Positions 26,687 through 33,857 of a DNA stretch of 35,836 nucleotides are shown here, piece by piece. Every line of letters begins with the position of its first letter. Position 1 is the stretch's first letter. The notes beneath the pieces were generated by a model that searched no databases, was not told the DNA's origin, and saw only the letters and a program-made list of their open reading frames with translations. Location of the stretch: NCBI GenBank assembly GCA_013298215.1, contig JAAFKE010000004.1:118014-153849 (forward strand), given 5' to 3'. A program made the position numbers and the translations under genes. The DNA is from Cytophagales bacterium (GTDB taxonomy: Bacteria > Bacteroidota > Bacteroidia > Cytophagales > Spirosomataceae).

Positions 26687-27826
26687 TTATTTTTCCCATA
26701 TTTCTTGTACTGCCACGGCGGAGTATCGTTGGTGGATGGGGTTATAGAGCGAAGCTTTTTGTATGACATTTACCTCCCTAATTTTGGCCGCATTGAGGTA
26801 CAGTCTGCCCAAAAACTGCTCAATAGATTGGCTCTCTACTTCGGTGTCATTCACAAAGAGTTTTATGTGGGCATTGGCTACAAAATAGTCATTGAGTTTG
26901 GCTTGGGCTGCTTGGCGTTCGGTGGCAGGTTTGGTTTCGTTGGCAATCATGCCCAAAAATGAGTTGAGGTCGGCATAGCTAATACTCGGCGGCGCAACCA
27001 CTGCTGGCGGTGCTACAACCGGGCTTGGTGCCGGGCTTGGCGTGTTGAGTAATACCTCAAAAATTGAGTTTTGGGGGGTTTTGAGTGGGCGTTGTTGGAG
27101 TCGTTGCTGGGTGTCGTTGAGCAACTGCTCCCATTCAATGTCTTTGGTATTGAGCAAGCAGTCTTCAAAAGCCTCCTCAAAAGCCATCGTATAAGCCGAG
27201 CCGTCAGAGCCGAACGACCAAGAAAATTGTCCTACTTTTGAGCTGGCTATTTTGATAGTTCCCGTGGGCATCAAAAAAAGTTTTTTTATAATTTGCTGCG
27301 CTTCCTCTGAGCTATTCGATGCCTTGGTTCGGGTACGTTTGCCCACACTGCGTGTAGCTTCGGCAACTTTATTACAACAGTCGCCGAGGGTTATACACAG
27401 GCGGGCGTTTTTGGCTTTGAGGGTATTGGCCACTTCGTCGACTGAAATAGGGTTTAACTGGTAGTCTGCTACATTAAAAAAAGGAAACAACGAAGGATTA
27501 TTGGCTACATTATAACCATGGCCCGAATAATAATAAAACAATATATCTTGGGGTTGTGGTTGCAAATTGGCCAGCGTGGCTCTGATGGTCGTAGCCCTAA
27601 AATTAGCATTGGTCAAAACAATGGCTTTTAGTTCGTAATCAATAGATTGGCTAATTTGCCGCAAGTTTTCAGACATTACTTCAATATCATTGGCACAAGC
27701 CGCACCAATTCCGCCATCGGTTATGTCGGCCACTAACACGGCATAAAGGGTTTGAGAAACGGCATATTGGATACTGAGAAAAAAACAAAAACAGCCAATA
27801 AAAATACGTTTAGATATAGGGTTCAT
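26687..27826 (-). CDS. Exported caspase-family (C14) protease without FGE domain
   Basis: 379 residues. The signal peptide ends at AVSQ (25). The caspase domain (about 26-230) has His103 (YYYSGHG) and a Cys pair in LGDCCN, of which Cys151 aligns with the catalytic position. A Pro/Ala/Val linker (about 270-288) leads to a C-terminal segment of about 90 residues (ISYADLNSFLGMIANE, LFVNDTEVESQSIEQFLGRL) of unknown fold. It is the first gene of the minus-strand block at its promoter-proximal end. A -7-like TACTTTTG lies at 27982-27989 but without a well-placed -33 box. Confidence 0.85.
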   Translation of the reverse strand: MNPISKRIFIGCFCFFLSIQYAVSQTLYAVLVADITDGGIGAACANDIEVMSENLRQISQSIDYELKAIVLTNANFRATTIRATLANLQPQPQDILFYYYSGHGYNVANNPSLFPFFNVADYQLNPISVDEVANTLKAKNARLCITLGDCCNKVAEATRSVGKRTRTKASNSSEEAQQIIKKLFLMPTGTIKIASSKVGQFSWSFGSDGSAYTMAFEEAFEDCLLNTKDIEWEQLLNDTQQRLQQRPLKTPQNSIFEVLLNTPSPAPSPVVAPPAVVAPPSISYADLNSFLGMIANETKPATERQAAQAKLNDYFVANAHIKLFVNDTEVESQSIEQFLGRLYLNAAKIREVNVIQKASLYNPIHQRYSAVAVQEIWEK

Positions 27827-28091
27827 AGAATGACAATTTGAGTGTGACTGATTGCTAAGGAATAGTAATAAATTTTGGATTGTAGCCCTAATCAGGTAAA
27901 CTCCTGGTAATTAGTCAGTTAAAAGAAAGTAAAAGGTACTGACTGTTCAGTTGTATTTTTTTAGGCAGCTTAATTTTCCCACAAAAGTAAATCCTATCAG
28001 CAAATTTATTTTTTTTGTGGCATTTATTTTTCACAATTGCCCGTTCACCACCACCTTCTACCATGGCAAGATTGTAGTCAGGGGGTTTGTT

Positions 28092-28694
28092 TTAAACCCA
28101 CCACGCCAAGTTTCCAATTGTCCCCAAATACAACCCATAGACTACCACGTGGGCGGCTGGAATAAACAGGCACGAGTACCATATTCCCATCTTTTGGAGG
28201 TCAGACTGATACAATCTGGTTTGTGTCAAGAATGTATAGGTATGAAAAGCCAATAAAAACCCTAAAACAACATCGTAATACCCCAGCCATTGACCAACTA
28301 CCACCCACCGCAAGGCCAACAAGGCTAAACTATTGTAGGAAAAAAAGTAGGGCGCCAACGTAATAAGTGGCGAAAGACTGCCATTGCATTCGTAGACAAT
28401 ATACCCCGACCCGTCGTGGTTTATATTGTAGCTAAATAATCTTCTACCCGATAAAAAGGCCATTTTTTCGTGTGCGCTCTCATGTACACGGGTACCGAAG
28501 TATGTTAGCCAATTTTGAATGATGACAGACCGCCCACGCAACACCCAAAGTCCTAAAAATAAACAGCCCCCAACGCTCACCCCCCAAAACCGTTCGATGT
28601 GAGCCAATAAATACACTGTATTGCCCCATAAGTAGGTACCCATAAAGTAGGCCAATATGCCCACCACCAACAAGAAAACTCCCTTTTTCAACAT
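28092..28694 (-). CDS. Multi-pass membrane protein with HExxH motif (M50-like)
   Basis: 200 residues from the ATG at 28692-28694 (an ATG at 28742 would add 16 residues). About five hydrophobic segments surround RVHESAHEKMAFLSGRR, which contains HESAH, the zinc-binding HExxH form used by intramembrane M50-type peptidases. A second metal ligand motif typical of M50 (NxxPxxxLDG) is not evident, so activity is uncertain. The gene is short for the family. It stands between the exported-caspase block and the accessory island, with no obvious operon partner. Confidence 0.6.
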   Translation of the reverse strand: MLKKGVFLLVVGILAYFMGTYLWGNTVYLLAHIERFWGVSVGGCLFLGLWVLRGRSVIIQNWLTYFGTRVHESAHEKMAFLSGRRLFSYNINHDGSGYIVYECNGSLSPLITLAPYFFSYNSLALLALRWVVVGQWLGYYDVVLGFLLAFHTYTFLTQTRLYQSDLQKMGIWYSCLFIPAAHVVVYGLYLGTIGNLAWWV

Positions 28695-28784
28695 TTTCGA
28701 TCCGTTTTTTAGATTAAATCGAAAAATGGATACAGTTCTCATCAGACTTTAAAAAATTATTTAAAACCTGGGTGCAATTCGGAT

Positions 28785-28874
28785 TTATGTAGTAGAGATG
28801 GAACCGTTGATTTCAGATGCGCCAATCAACACCCACTGGTCGGGGTATGTGCTTCTGATTTGGTCAATGGTCAT
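28785..28874 (-). pseudogene. 5' remnant of the retropepsin-partner gene
   Basis: From the ATG at 28872-28874 the frame reads MTIDQIRSTYPDQWVLIG, identical to the start of the 80-residue gene at 30612-30854, then EINGSI and a stop after 29 codons. It is a truncated duplicate that marks the left edge of the repeated segment. Confidence 0.75.
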
Positions 28875-28940
28875 GGTTTCGTCGTTTTATTTAGCAAGGC
28901 AACAAATAAGAGGCCAATAACATCCCCACGCCACCTTAGG

Positions 28941-28972
28941 TTTGGATATTTATGTTTTAGCGCATATTTTCG
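28941..28972 (+). promoter_or_regulatory. Promoter cassette copy A, upstream of xisH
   Basis: TTTG (28941-28944), 20 nt, TATTTTCG (28965-28972); the -7 box deviates by one base (C for T) from TAnnTTTG. The surrounding TTTGGATATTTATGTTTTAG is shared with copy C (one base differs in copy B). It lies about 65 bp before the xisH start. Confidence 0.5.
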
Positions 28973-29037
28973 ATTTTTATTAAAAAACAAAAAGCAGTTT
29001 TAGCATGTAGTAATGCTGTCAAAAACAAGATAAAAGT

Positions 29038-29475
29038 ATGGCAAGAAGAGATATTTTTCATAGCGAAATCAGGATAGCATTAGAAAAAGACGGTTGGTGT
29101 ATTACTGATGATCCGTTAGATTTAACCGTGGGGGAGGTGGAATTATTGGCAGATTTAGGTGCTGAACGTGTAATAGCCGCCGAGCGAGCCAACCAAAAAA
29201 TAGCAGTAGAAATAAAGTCGTTTATGGGACAGTCGCCTGTTTCCGAATTTCACAAAGCCTTGGGGCAATACGAAAACTACCGTATGTCATTAGAAGAATT
29301 AGAGCCAGATAGAGCTATTTGGTTGGCAATTCCAGTTTTGGCATGGAACGATTTTTTTCAAAGGCCATTCATTCAAAAAGCCATACAACGTCATAAAATT
29401 GAATTGATTATCTTTGAACCCGAAAACCAAACGATACTACAATGGATAAAACAACATACTACCGCCAAATTTTGA
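29038..29475 (+). CDS. xisH: XisH-family protein
   Basis: 145 residues. ARRDIFHSEIRIALEKDGWCITDDPL, ADLGAERVIAAER and KIAVEIKSF match the XisH family, named from the fdxN-element excision controlling factor of heterocystous cyanobacteria. The E...K pattern in VEIKSF resembles a restriction-endonuclease-type core, so a nuclease role is possible (inference). The gene overlaps xisI by 34 bp and the pair is normally found together. It is flanked by duplicated DNA, consistent with an acquired module. Confidence 0.88.
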   Translation: MARRDIFHSEIRIALEKDGWCITDDPLDLTVGEVELLADLGAERVIAAERANQKIAVEIKSFMGQSPVSEFHKALGQYENYRMSLEELEPDRAIWLAIPVLAWNDFFQRPFIQKAIQRHKIELIIFEPENQTILQWIKQHTTAKF

Positions 29476-29780
29476 TAGAAACATTAGAGAGTTATGCTTG
29501 TATCAAAAAAAGCCTTACGCCAGGTGTCAAAACCCAAACCATTATTGACAATGAAAGAGGGCATTACCAATTACTTTCAATCGGTTGGCACAACAATCGC
29601 TTTGTATACTTGGTAGCTCTTCATTTTGATTTGATAGCAGATAAAATCTGGATACAACAAAACAACACAGACGTACTTATAGCAGACGAACTCGTAGAAA
29701 AGGGAGTTTCAAAATCAGACATTGTGTTGGGTTTTGTACCCGAAAAAATCCGCCACTACGAAGGCTTTGCTGTGGCCTAA
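29442..29780 (+). CDS. xisI: XisI-family protein
   Basis: 112 residues. MDKTTYYRQILIETLESYA, NERGHYQLLSIGW, FVYLVALHFDLI, KIWIQQNNTD and FVPEKIRHYEGFAVA are typical of XisI, the constant partner of XisH. It overlaps the xisH 3' end by 34 bp and is translated in another frame. Role in a non-cyanobacterial genome is unknown; the pair may work as a nuclease or toxin with its partner. Confidence 0.9.
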   Translation: MDKTTYYRQILIETLESYACIKKSLTPGVKTQTIIDNERGHYQLLSIGWHNNRFVYLVALHFDLIADKIWIQQNNTDVLIADELVEKGVSKSDIVLGFVPEKIRHYEGFAVA

Positions 29781-29849
29781 GCATACGCAGCATACTGATT
29801 TATTGTGCTTCTGATTTGGTCGAATAAAAATCAACAACATTCCCTTAGG

Positions 29850-29881
29850 TTTGGATTTTTATGTTTTAGCGCGTATATTTG
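29850..29881 (+). promoter_or_regulatory. Promoter cassette copy B, upstream of the truncated ATPase
   Basis: TTTG (29850-29853), 20 nt, TATATTTG (29874-29881), an exact Bacteroidota promoter. The ATG follows 22 bp later. Confidence 0.65.
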
Positions 29882-30228
29882 ATTTGTATTTTTATCAAAT
29901 GTATGTATTTAGAACGAACCATAGACAGTGAATTAGAAAACTGGCGGCTTTCGGCAACCCGAAAACCGCTGATGTTGCGAGGAGCAAGACAAGTCGGAAA
30001 ATCGTCGGCAGTTAGAAATTTGGCTACCAAGTTTGCGTATTTTATCGAACTCAATTTTGACGAAATCGCCCAACATCGGCCCATTTTTGAGCGTGGAGGT
30101 AGCGTAATTGATGCTTGCGAATTGATACAAGCTGTTGCCAACACGCCCCTCATAGCGGGTAAAACACTGTTGTTTTTGGACGAAATACAAGCCTGCATTC
30201 CTGCCATATCGGCCTTGCGCTATTTTTA
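29850..30228. repeat. Direct repeat, left copy of a 379-bp duplication
   Basis: Matches 30930-31308 at a constant offset of 1,080 bp with only a handful of differences. The coding part differs at four or so bases giving Ala/Glu, Pro/Ala and Ala/Val changes. Homology ends abruptly at 30228. Confidence 0.92.
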
Positions 30229-30229
30229 A
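29903..30229 (+). pseudogene. Truncated AAA ATPase (DUF4143 type), 5' copy
   Basis: 108 residues from ATG 29903, matching the first 108 residues of the full gene at 30983. It retains the Walker A motif (GARQVGKSS) and Walker B-like LLFLDEIQ, then stops by chance at TAA (30227-30229), where the duplicated segment ends. The DUF4143 domain is missing, so it is probably non-functional, though the promoter is intact and a short P-loop product could be made. Confidence 0.85.
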
Positions 30230-30615
30230 TCAATCCCTATTTCTGAGTTTTTGAAATCTATACAAAAATGATGTTCGCCCAAAAAATCGAGTCCTAAAAC
30301 ACCATCAAACTCTATTAATACATGATGAGCAAAGAAATCGTAAGCGCAAATTTCGATATTGGTTTTGGTAATGCCCAAGGCTGTAAATTGAGGTACACAA
30401 AAAACATAAGCCTCAACAATGCCACTGGCCGTTTCTACTTGTTCAGTCCTAATTGAGTTTTTGAGTTCAAAACCCGCAATCATCAAGGCTGTTAGGTCGA
30501 TCGTAGTATGAGAAGCACCCGTATCAATGGCCAAAGCAAAGCCATGGTTTGGAAACTGGCATTGAATGATAATAAGACCTTCGGGCGACTCTCGTTTGAA
30601 ACGTTCTATTTTCAC
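30226..30615 (-). CDS. Retropepsin-like aspartic protease
   Basis: 129 residues with the clan-AA core: ALAIDTGASHTTID (active-site Asp-Thr-Gly at about 31-33) and the distal hydrophobic-hydrophobic-Gly motif GVLGLDFLGEHHF. A single-domain enzyme of this size would act as a homodimer. No signal peptide or membrane segment is seen, so it is cytoplasmic. It overlaps the upstream partner by four bases (ATGA) and its stop collides with that of the truncated ATPase (TTAA). Substrate unknown. Confidence 0.85.
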   Translation of the reverse strand: MKIERFKRESPEGLIIIQCQFPNHGFALAIDTGASHTTIDLTALMIAGFELKNSIRTEQVETASGIVEAYVFCVPQFTALGITKTNIEICAYDFFAHHVLIEFDGVLGLDFLGEHHFCIDFKNSEIGID

Positions 30616-30854
30616 AATAAAAAGAGTTTGTTCTTGGGTATTTCGCCCGTGTAAATGCAGGTAGTAAAGGCAATATTAGTACGAAGTTCTGCGGCTTTAT
30701 AGCCCAACTCTCTCTTGTCTTTACTGGCATATAGCACAATACCGCTCATGAGTTTACTCACAATAGAACCGTTGATTTCAGGTTCGCTTAGTTCAGGTTC
30801 GCCAATCAACACCCACTGGTCGGGGTATGTGCTTCTGATTTGGTCAATAGTCAT
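30612..30854 (-). CDS. Small partner protein of the retropepsin-like protease
   Basis: 80 residues from ATG 30852-30854; a second ATG three codons upstream is not conserved in the duplicate at 28874, so the inner start is preferred. MTIDQIRSTYPDQWVLIGEP and SGIVLYASKDKRELGYKA suggest a small alpha/beta protein. It is coupled to the protease by a 4-bp overlap, a pairing that suggests a shared role such as toxin-antitoxin or substrate adaptor. No family name is known to me. Confidence 0.75.
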   Translation of the reverse strand: MTIDQIRSTYPDQWVLIGEPELSEPEINGSIVSKLMSGIVLYASKDKRELGYKAAELRTNIAFTTCIYTGEIPKNKLFLL

Positions 30855-30929
30855 GGTTTGCATTATAGCGTCGTTTTATTTAGCAAGGCAACAAATAAAA
30901 GGCCAATAACATTCCAACGCCACCTTAGA

Positions 30930-30961
30930 TTTGGATATTTATGTTTTAGCGCATATATTTG
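30930..30961 (+). promoter_or_regulatory. Promoter cassette copy C, upstream of the full ATPase
   Basis: TTTG (30930-30933), 20 nt, TATATTTG (30954-30961), an exact Bacteroidota promoter 21 bp ahead of the ATG at 30983. Confidence 0.7.
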
Positions 30962-31308
30962 ATTTGTATTTTTATCAAATGTATGTATTTAGAACGAACC
31001 ATAGACAGTGAATTAGAAAACTGGCGACTTTCGGCAACCCGAAAACCGCTGATGTTGCGAGGAGCAAGACAAGTCGGAAAATCGTCGGCAGTTAGAAATT
31101 TGGCTACCAAGTTTGAGTATTTTATCGAACTCAATTTTGACGAAATCGCCCAACATCGGGCCATTTTTGAGCGTGGAGGTAGCGTAATTGATGTTTGCGA
31201 ATTGATACAAGCTGTTGCCAACACGCCCCTCATAGCGGGTAAAACACTGTTGTTTTTGGACGAAATACAAGCCTGCATTCCTGCCATATCGGCCTTGCGC
31301 TATTTTTA
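30930..31308. repeat. Direct repeat, right copy of a 379-bp duplication
   Basis: Partner of 29850-30228. It continues upstream into sequence also matching 28805-28940, so the original duplicated unit was longer and has been trimmed in copy B by a deletion after TTGGTC (29804-29820). Confidence 0.9.
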
Positions 31309-32314
31309 TGAGAAGCTACCCAACCTGCACGTAGTGGCGGCGGGGTCGTTGTTGGAATTTGCACTGGCCGAGTTGCCTTCGTTTGGCGTAGGGCGGGTGC
31401 GGTCGCTTTTTATGTATCCATTTAGTTTTCATGAATTTTTGATGGCCTATCAAGAAAATTTTCTTTTGGAAGCCCTACAAAAAGCCAGTCCAAACCAGCC
31501 GCTTCCCGATGTTGTCCATGATAAATTGAAACGGTATTTTAAACGGTTTTTGGTCATAGGCGGAATGCCCGAGGTGGTGAGTGCTTATGTGGCAAACAAC
31601 GATATTTTAGAAACCCAACGCCTATTAGACGATCTCGTCGTGTCGGTAGAGAGTGATTTTGCCAAGTACAAAAACAGGGTTTCAACGCTCAGGATTCGGG
31701 AGGTTTTTAATGCTGTGGTGGGGCAAATCGGTTCAAAATTTTCGTACTCATACCCACAGGCCACACTCACCAATGTCCAAATCAAAGAAGCACTGGCGTT
31801 ATTGACGATGGCGGGGTTGGTTTATTCGGTTACGCATACCGCCGCCAATGGCATTCCGATTGGAGCAGCAATAAACCCCAAAAACAGAAAATACTTGCTG
31901 TTTGACACAGGTATTTTACAACGTATTTTGGGCTTATCAATAGCCGATTTGCTGATGGAAGACGACATCGAGACCATCAATAAAGGGGCTATTGCCGAGT
32001 TGTTTGTAGGTTTAGAGTTGCTCAAAAACAGCTCACCTTATGAATCGTCTGTGTTGTATTATTGGCAACGAGATGCCCGAAACAGCCAAGCGGAAATAGA
32101 TTTTGTGATACAAAAACAAATAAAAGAGCAGCCAATTATACCCATTGAAGTAAAAGCAGGCCACAAAGGGTCTATGCAAAGTATGTATGTGTTTTTGAAA
32201 GAAAAAGGATTGGCGCAAGGCATTAGGTTTTCGCTCGAAAATTTTTCTACTTTCAAGCAAATCAGCATTTACCCACTTTATGCAGTCAAAAATATGCTTT
32301 TACACAAACACTGA
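30983..32314 (+). CDS. AAA-family ATPase with C-terminal DUF4143 domain
   Basis: 443 residues from ATG 30983 (a TTG 24 bp upstream lies in the promoter). An N-terminal P-loop domain has Walker A GARQVGKSS (27-35) and Walker B LLFLDEIQAC; the C-terminal part (about 190-400) shows the DUF4143 pattern AELFVGLELL, YYWQRDARNSQAEIDFVI and PIEVKAGHKG, the last like a PD-(D/E)xK core. Such ATPases are widespread and often mobile or defence-linked; their role is not settled. Divergent to the retropepsin pair. Confidence 0.9.
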   Translation: MYLERTIDSELENWRLSATRKPLMLRGARQVGKSSAVRNLATKFEYFIELNFDEIAQHRAIFERGGSVIDVCELIQAVANTPLIAGKTLLFLDEIQACIPAISALRYFYEKLPNLHVVAAGSLLEFALAELPSFGVGRVRSLFMYPFSFHEFLMAYQENFLLEALQKASPNQPLPDVVHDKLKRYFKRFLVIGGMPEVVSAYVANNDILETQRLLDDLVVSVESDFAKYKNRVSTLRIREVFNAVVGQIGSKFSYSYPQATLTNVQIKEALALLTMAGLVYSVTHTAANGIPIGAAINPKNRKYLLFDTGILQRILGLSIADLLMEDDIETINKGAIAELFVGLELLKNSSPYESSVLYYWQRDARNSQAEIDFVIQKQIKEQPIIPIEVKAGHKGSMQSMYVFLKEKGLAQGIRFSLENFSTFKQISIYPLYAVKNMLLHKH

Positions 32315-32366
32315 TGAGAAAATAAACGCAAATACGATATACACCCAAACAAATCTTTTATAGTTT

Positions 32367-32936
32367 ATGAGCGGAACCAATAATTGCCAGCAGTACGAAA
32401 GCGACCGAACGTTGTTTTTTGAAGCCCTGCGACAAAAGATTAGACAAGCCGAGGAGTGCCTCTACCGACTGGGATTCAAGATGGCAGTACCAAAAATACG
32501 CCAAAACGGAGCGACTTTGAGCGAAGCCGAAGATGTATTTCAAGAAAGTATTATCGCTTTTCATTTACGCTTACATACATTCACTGCCGATGCCAAGCCT
32601 ACGAGTATTCTGTACACTATTGTGCGTAATAAATGGATAGATATGTGTAGAAACAAAAAAGATTTTGTAGACATTACAGACGATTTCCCCATAGCAGCAA
32701 CCGAGCCCTGCGAGGACGAAAAACTATTAGAAGATCAAATGCAAGAACAATTACGGGTGGCTATTGGGCAGCTAACACCTGAATCGCAACGCATTGTTCA
32801 GTTGTTGATTTATGAAAAAATGAAACCCGATGATGTAGCCCAAGCACTCAATACAACCAGGGCGTCGGTAGACAACCAGAAATACCGAATTATAAAATAC
32901 CTACGTGAAAAACTGAAAGGAGGAAAGCAATCATGA
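32367..32936 (+). CDS. ECF-type RNA polymerase sigma factor
   Basis: 189 residues. Region 2 is seen in SEAEDVFQESIIAFHLRL and TSILYTIVRNKWIDMCRNK, and region 4 in QLTPESQRIVQLLIYEKMKPDDVAQALNTTRASVDNQK, a helix-turn-helix. The usual conserved glycine turns are weak, so it is a divergent ECF sigma. It overlaps the next gene by four bases (ATGA) and is the first gene of a three-gene + strand operon with an anti-sigma-like protein and a caspase-FGE protein. Confidence 0.85.
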   Translation: MSGTNNCQQYESDRTLFFEALRQKIRQAEECLYRLGFKMAVPKIRQNGATLSEAEDVFQESIIAFHLRLHTFTADAKPTSILYTIVRNKWIDMCRNKKDFVDITDDFPIAATEPCEDEKLLEDQMQEQLRVAIGQLTPESQRIVQLLIYEKMKPDDVAQALNTTRASVDNQKYRIIKYLREKLKGGKQS

Positions 32937-33838
32937 AAGAATTTACAGAAGACGAATACCAGCAAATGGACAAATACCTACACCACCAACTGCCCCAAGC
33001 CGAACAACAGGCTTTTGAGCTACGCTTGCAGGCAGAGCCAGCACTGGCCGATGAATTGGCTTGGCTCAAAAAAATGGAAGCCAACTACCGATACATCAAA
33101 CTCAAAGAACACTTTGAGGACATTCACCAAAAACTCGACCAAGAGAGAGCCTTAGACAGGGGGGCGGCTGTCCAAACTTTTTGGCAGTCTTGGAGGCGTA
33201 CACTTTCGCTGGCGGCCTCGGTGGTGTTGGTAATGGGGGTTGGCTGGTGGCTTTGGAAAAACAACCAAGCCGCCCCTCGGCCCATGGCCCAAAACAAACC
33301 ACCCGTTGTTGAACAACCAAAAGAGAATTTCCCAACGGTTGAAGCACCTACAATGGACGTAGTAGCATTGGCCAGCGGCTATGCCAAACAACTACCCAAA
33401 GACGAAGCCCCAGTACCTGCCCAACTACAAAAAGCAGTAAACAGCTACCGCAACAACCAACCCGATGCGGCCATAGCTGCGCTACAAAAAATGCCAGATA
33501 CAGCCGACAACCCAACGCCAGACGAGGGGCTATATGGCAGTAGCAAAGACGCAAAGCCCAATAACCCAACGGCCATTGACCCGCAAAACGGGCAGTACCG
33601 TTATTTTTATTTGGGACTGAGTTACCTCAAAAAAGGCGATGGACAAAGGGCTTTGGCTGCCCTCAAAAAAGTAAAAAATGCCACACTCAAACCCAGCACA
33701 GAATGGTACGAAGCCCTCGCTTTGATAACATTGGAGCAAAACAATGCCGCTAAAATACGCTTAGACAAAATCAGTAAAGACCCCAACCACCCCTACCAAA
33801 TAGAGGCCACTGAGGTATATGACGCAATGATTCGATAA
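32933..33838 (+). CDS. Membrane anti-sigma-like protein with C-terminal TPR region
   Basis: 301 residues. The N-terminus (about 1-75) is helical, LPQAEQQAFELRLQAEPALA, like the sigma-binding part of Bacteroidota anti-sigma factors. A single membrane segment (about 89-108, LAASVVLVMGVGWWLW) follows. A Pro/Asn-rich linker leads to two TPR-like repeats (FYLGLSYLKKGDGQRALAAL, EWYEALALITLEQNN). No zinc-binding motif is seen. It probably holds the sigma factor at the membrane and senses an external signal. The spacing of 19 bp to the caspase-FGE gene indicates one operon. Confidence 0.75.
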   Translation: MKEFTEDEYQQMDKYLHHQLPQAEQQAFELRLQAEPALADELAWLKKMEANYRYIKLKEHFEDIHQKLDQERALDRGAAVQTFWQSWRRTLSLAASVVLVMGVGWWLWKNNQAAPRPMAQNKPPVVEQPKENFPTVEAPTMDVVALASGYAKQLPKDEAPVPAQLQKAVNSYRNNQPDAAIAALQKMPDTADNPTPDEGLYGSSKDAKPNNPTAIDPQNGQYRYFYLGLSYLKKGDGQRALAALKKVKNATLKPSTEWYEALALITLEQNNAAKIRLDKISKDPNHPYQIEATEVYDAMIR

Positions 33839-33857
33839 ACACAACGCTATTTTTATC

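Noticed and set aside
29874-29902. TTG starts that lengthen both ATPase copies by eight residues
   Set aside because: The TTG overlaps the -7 box of an exact promoter, so it would not be transcribed as a start.
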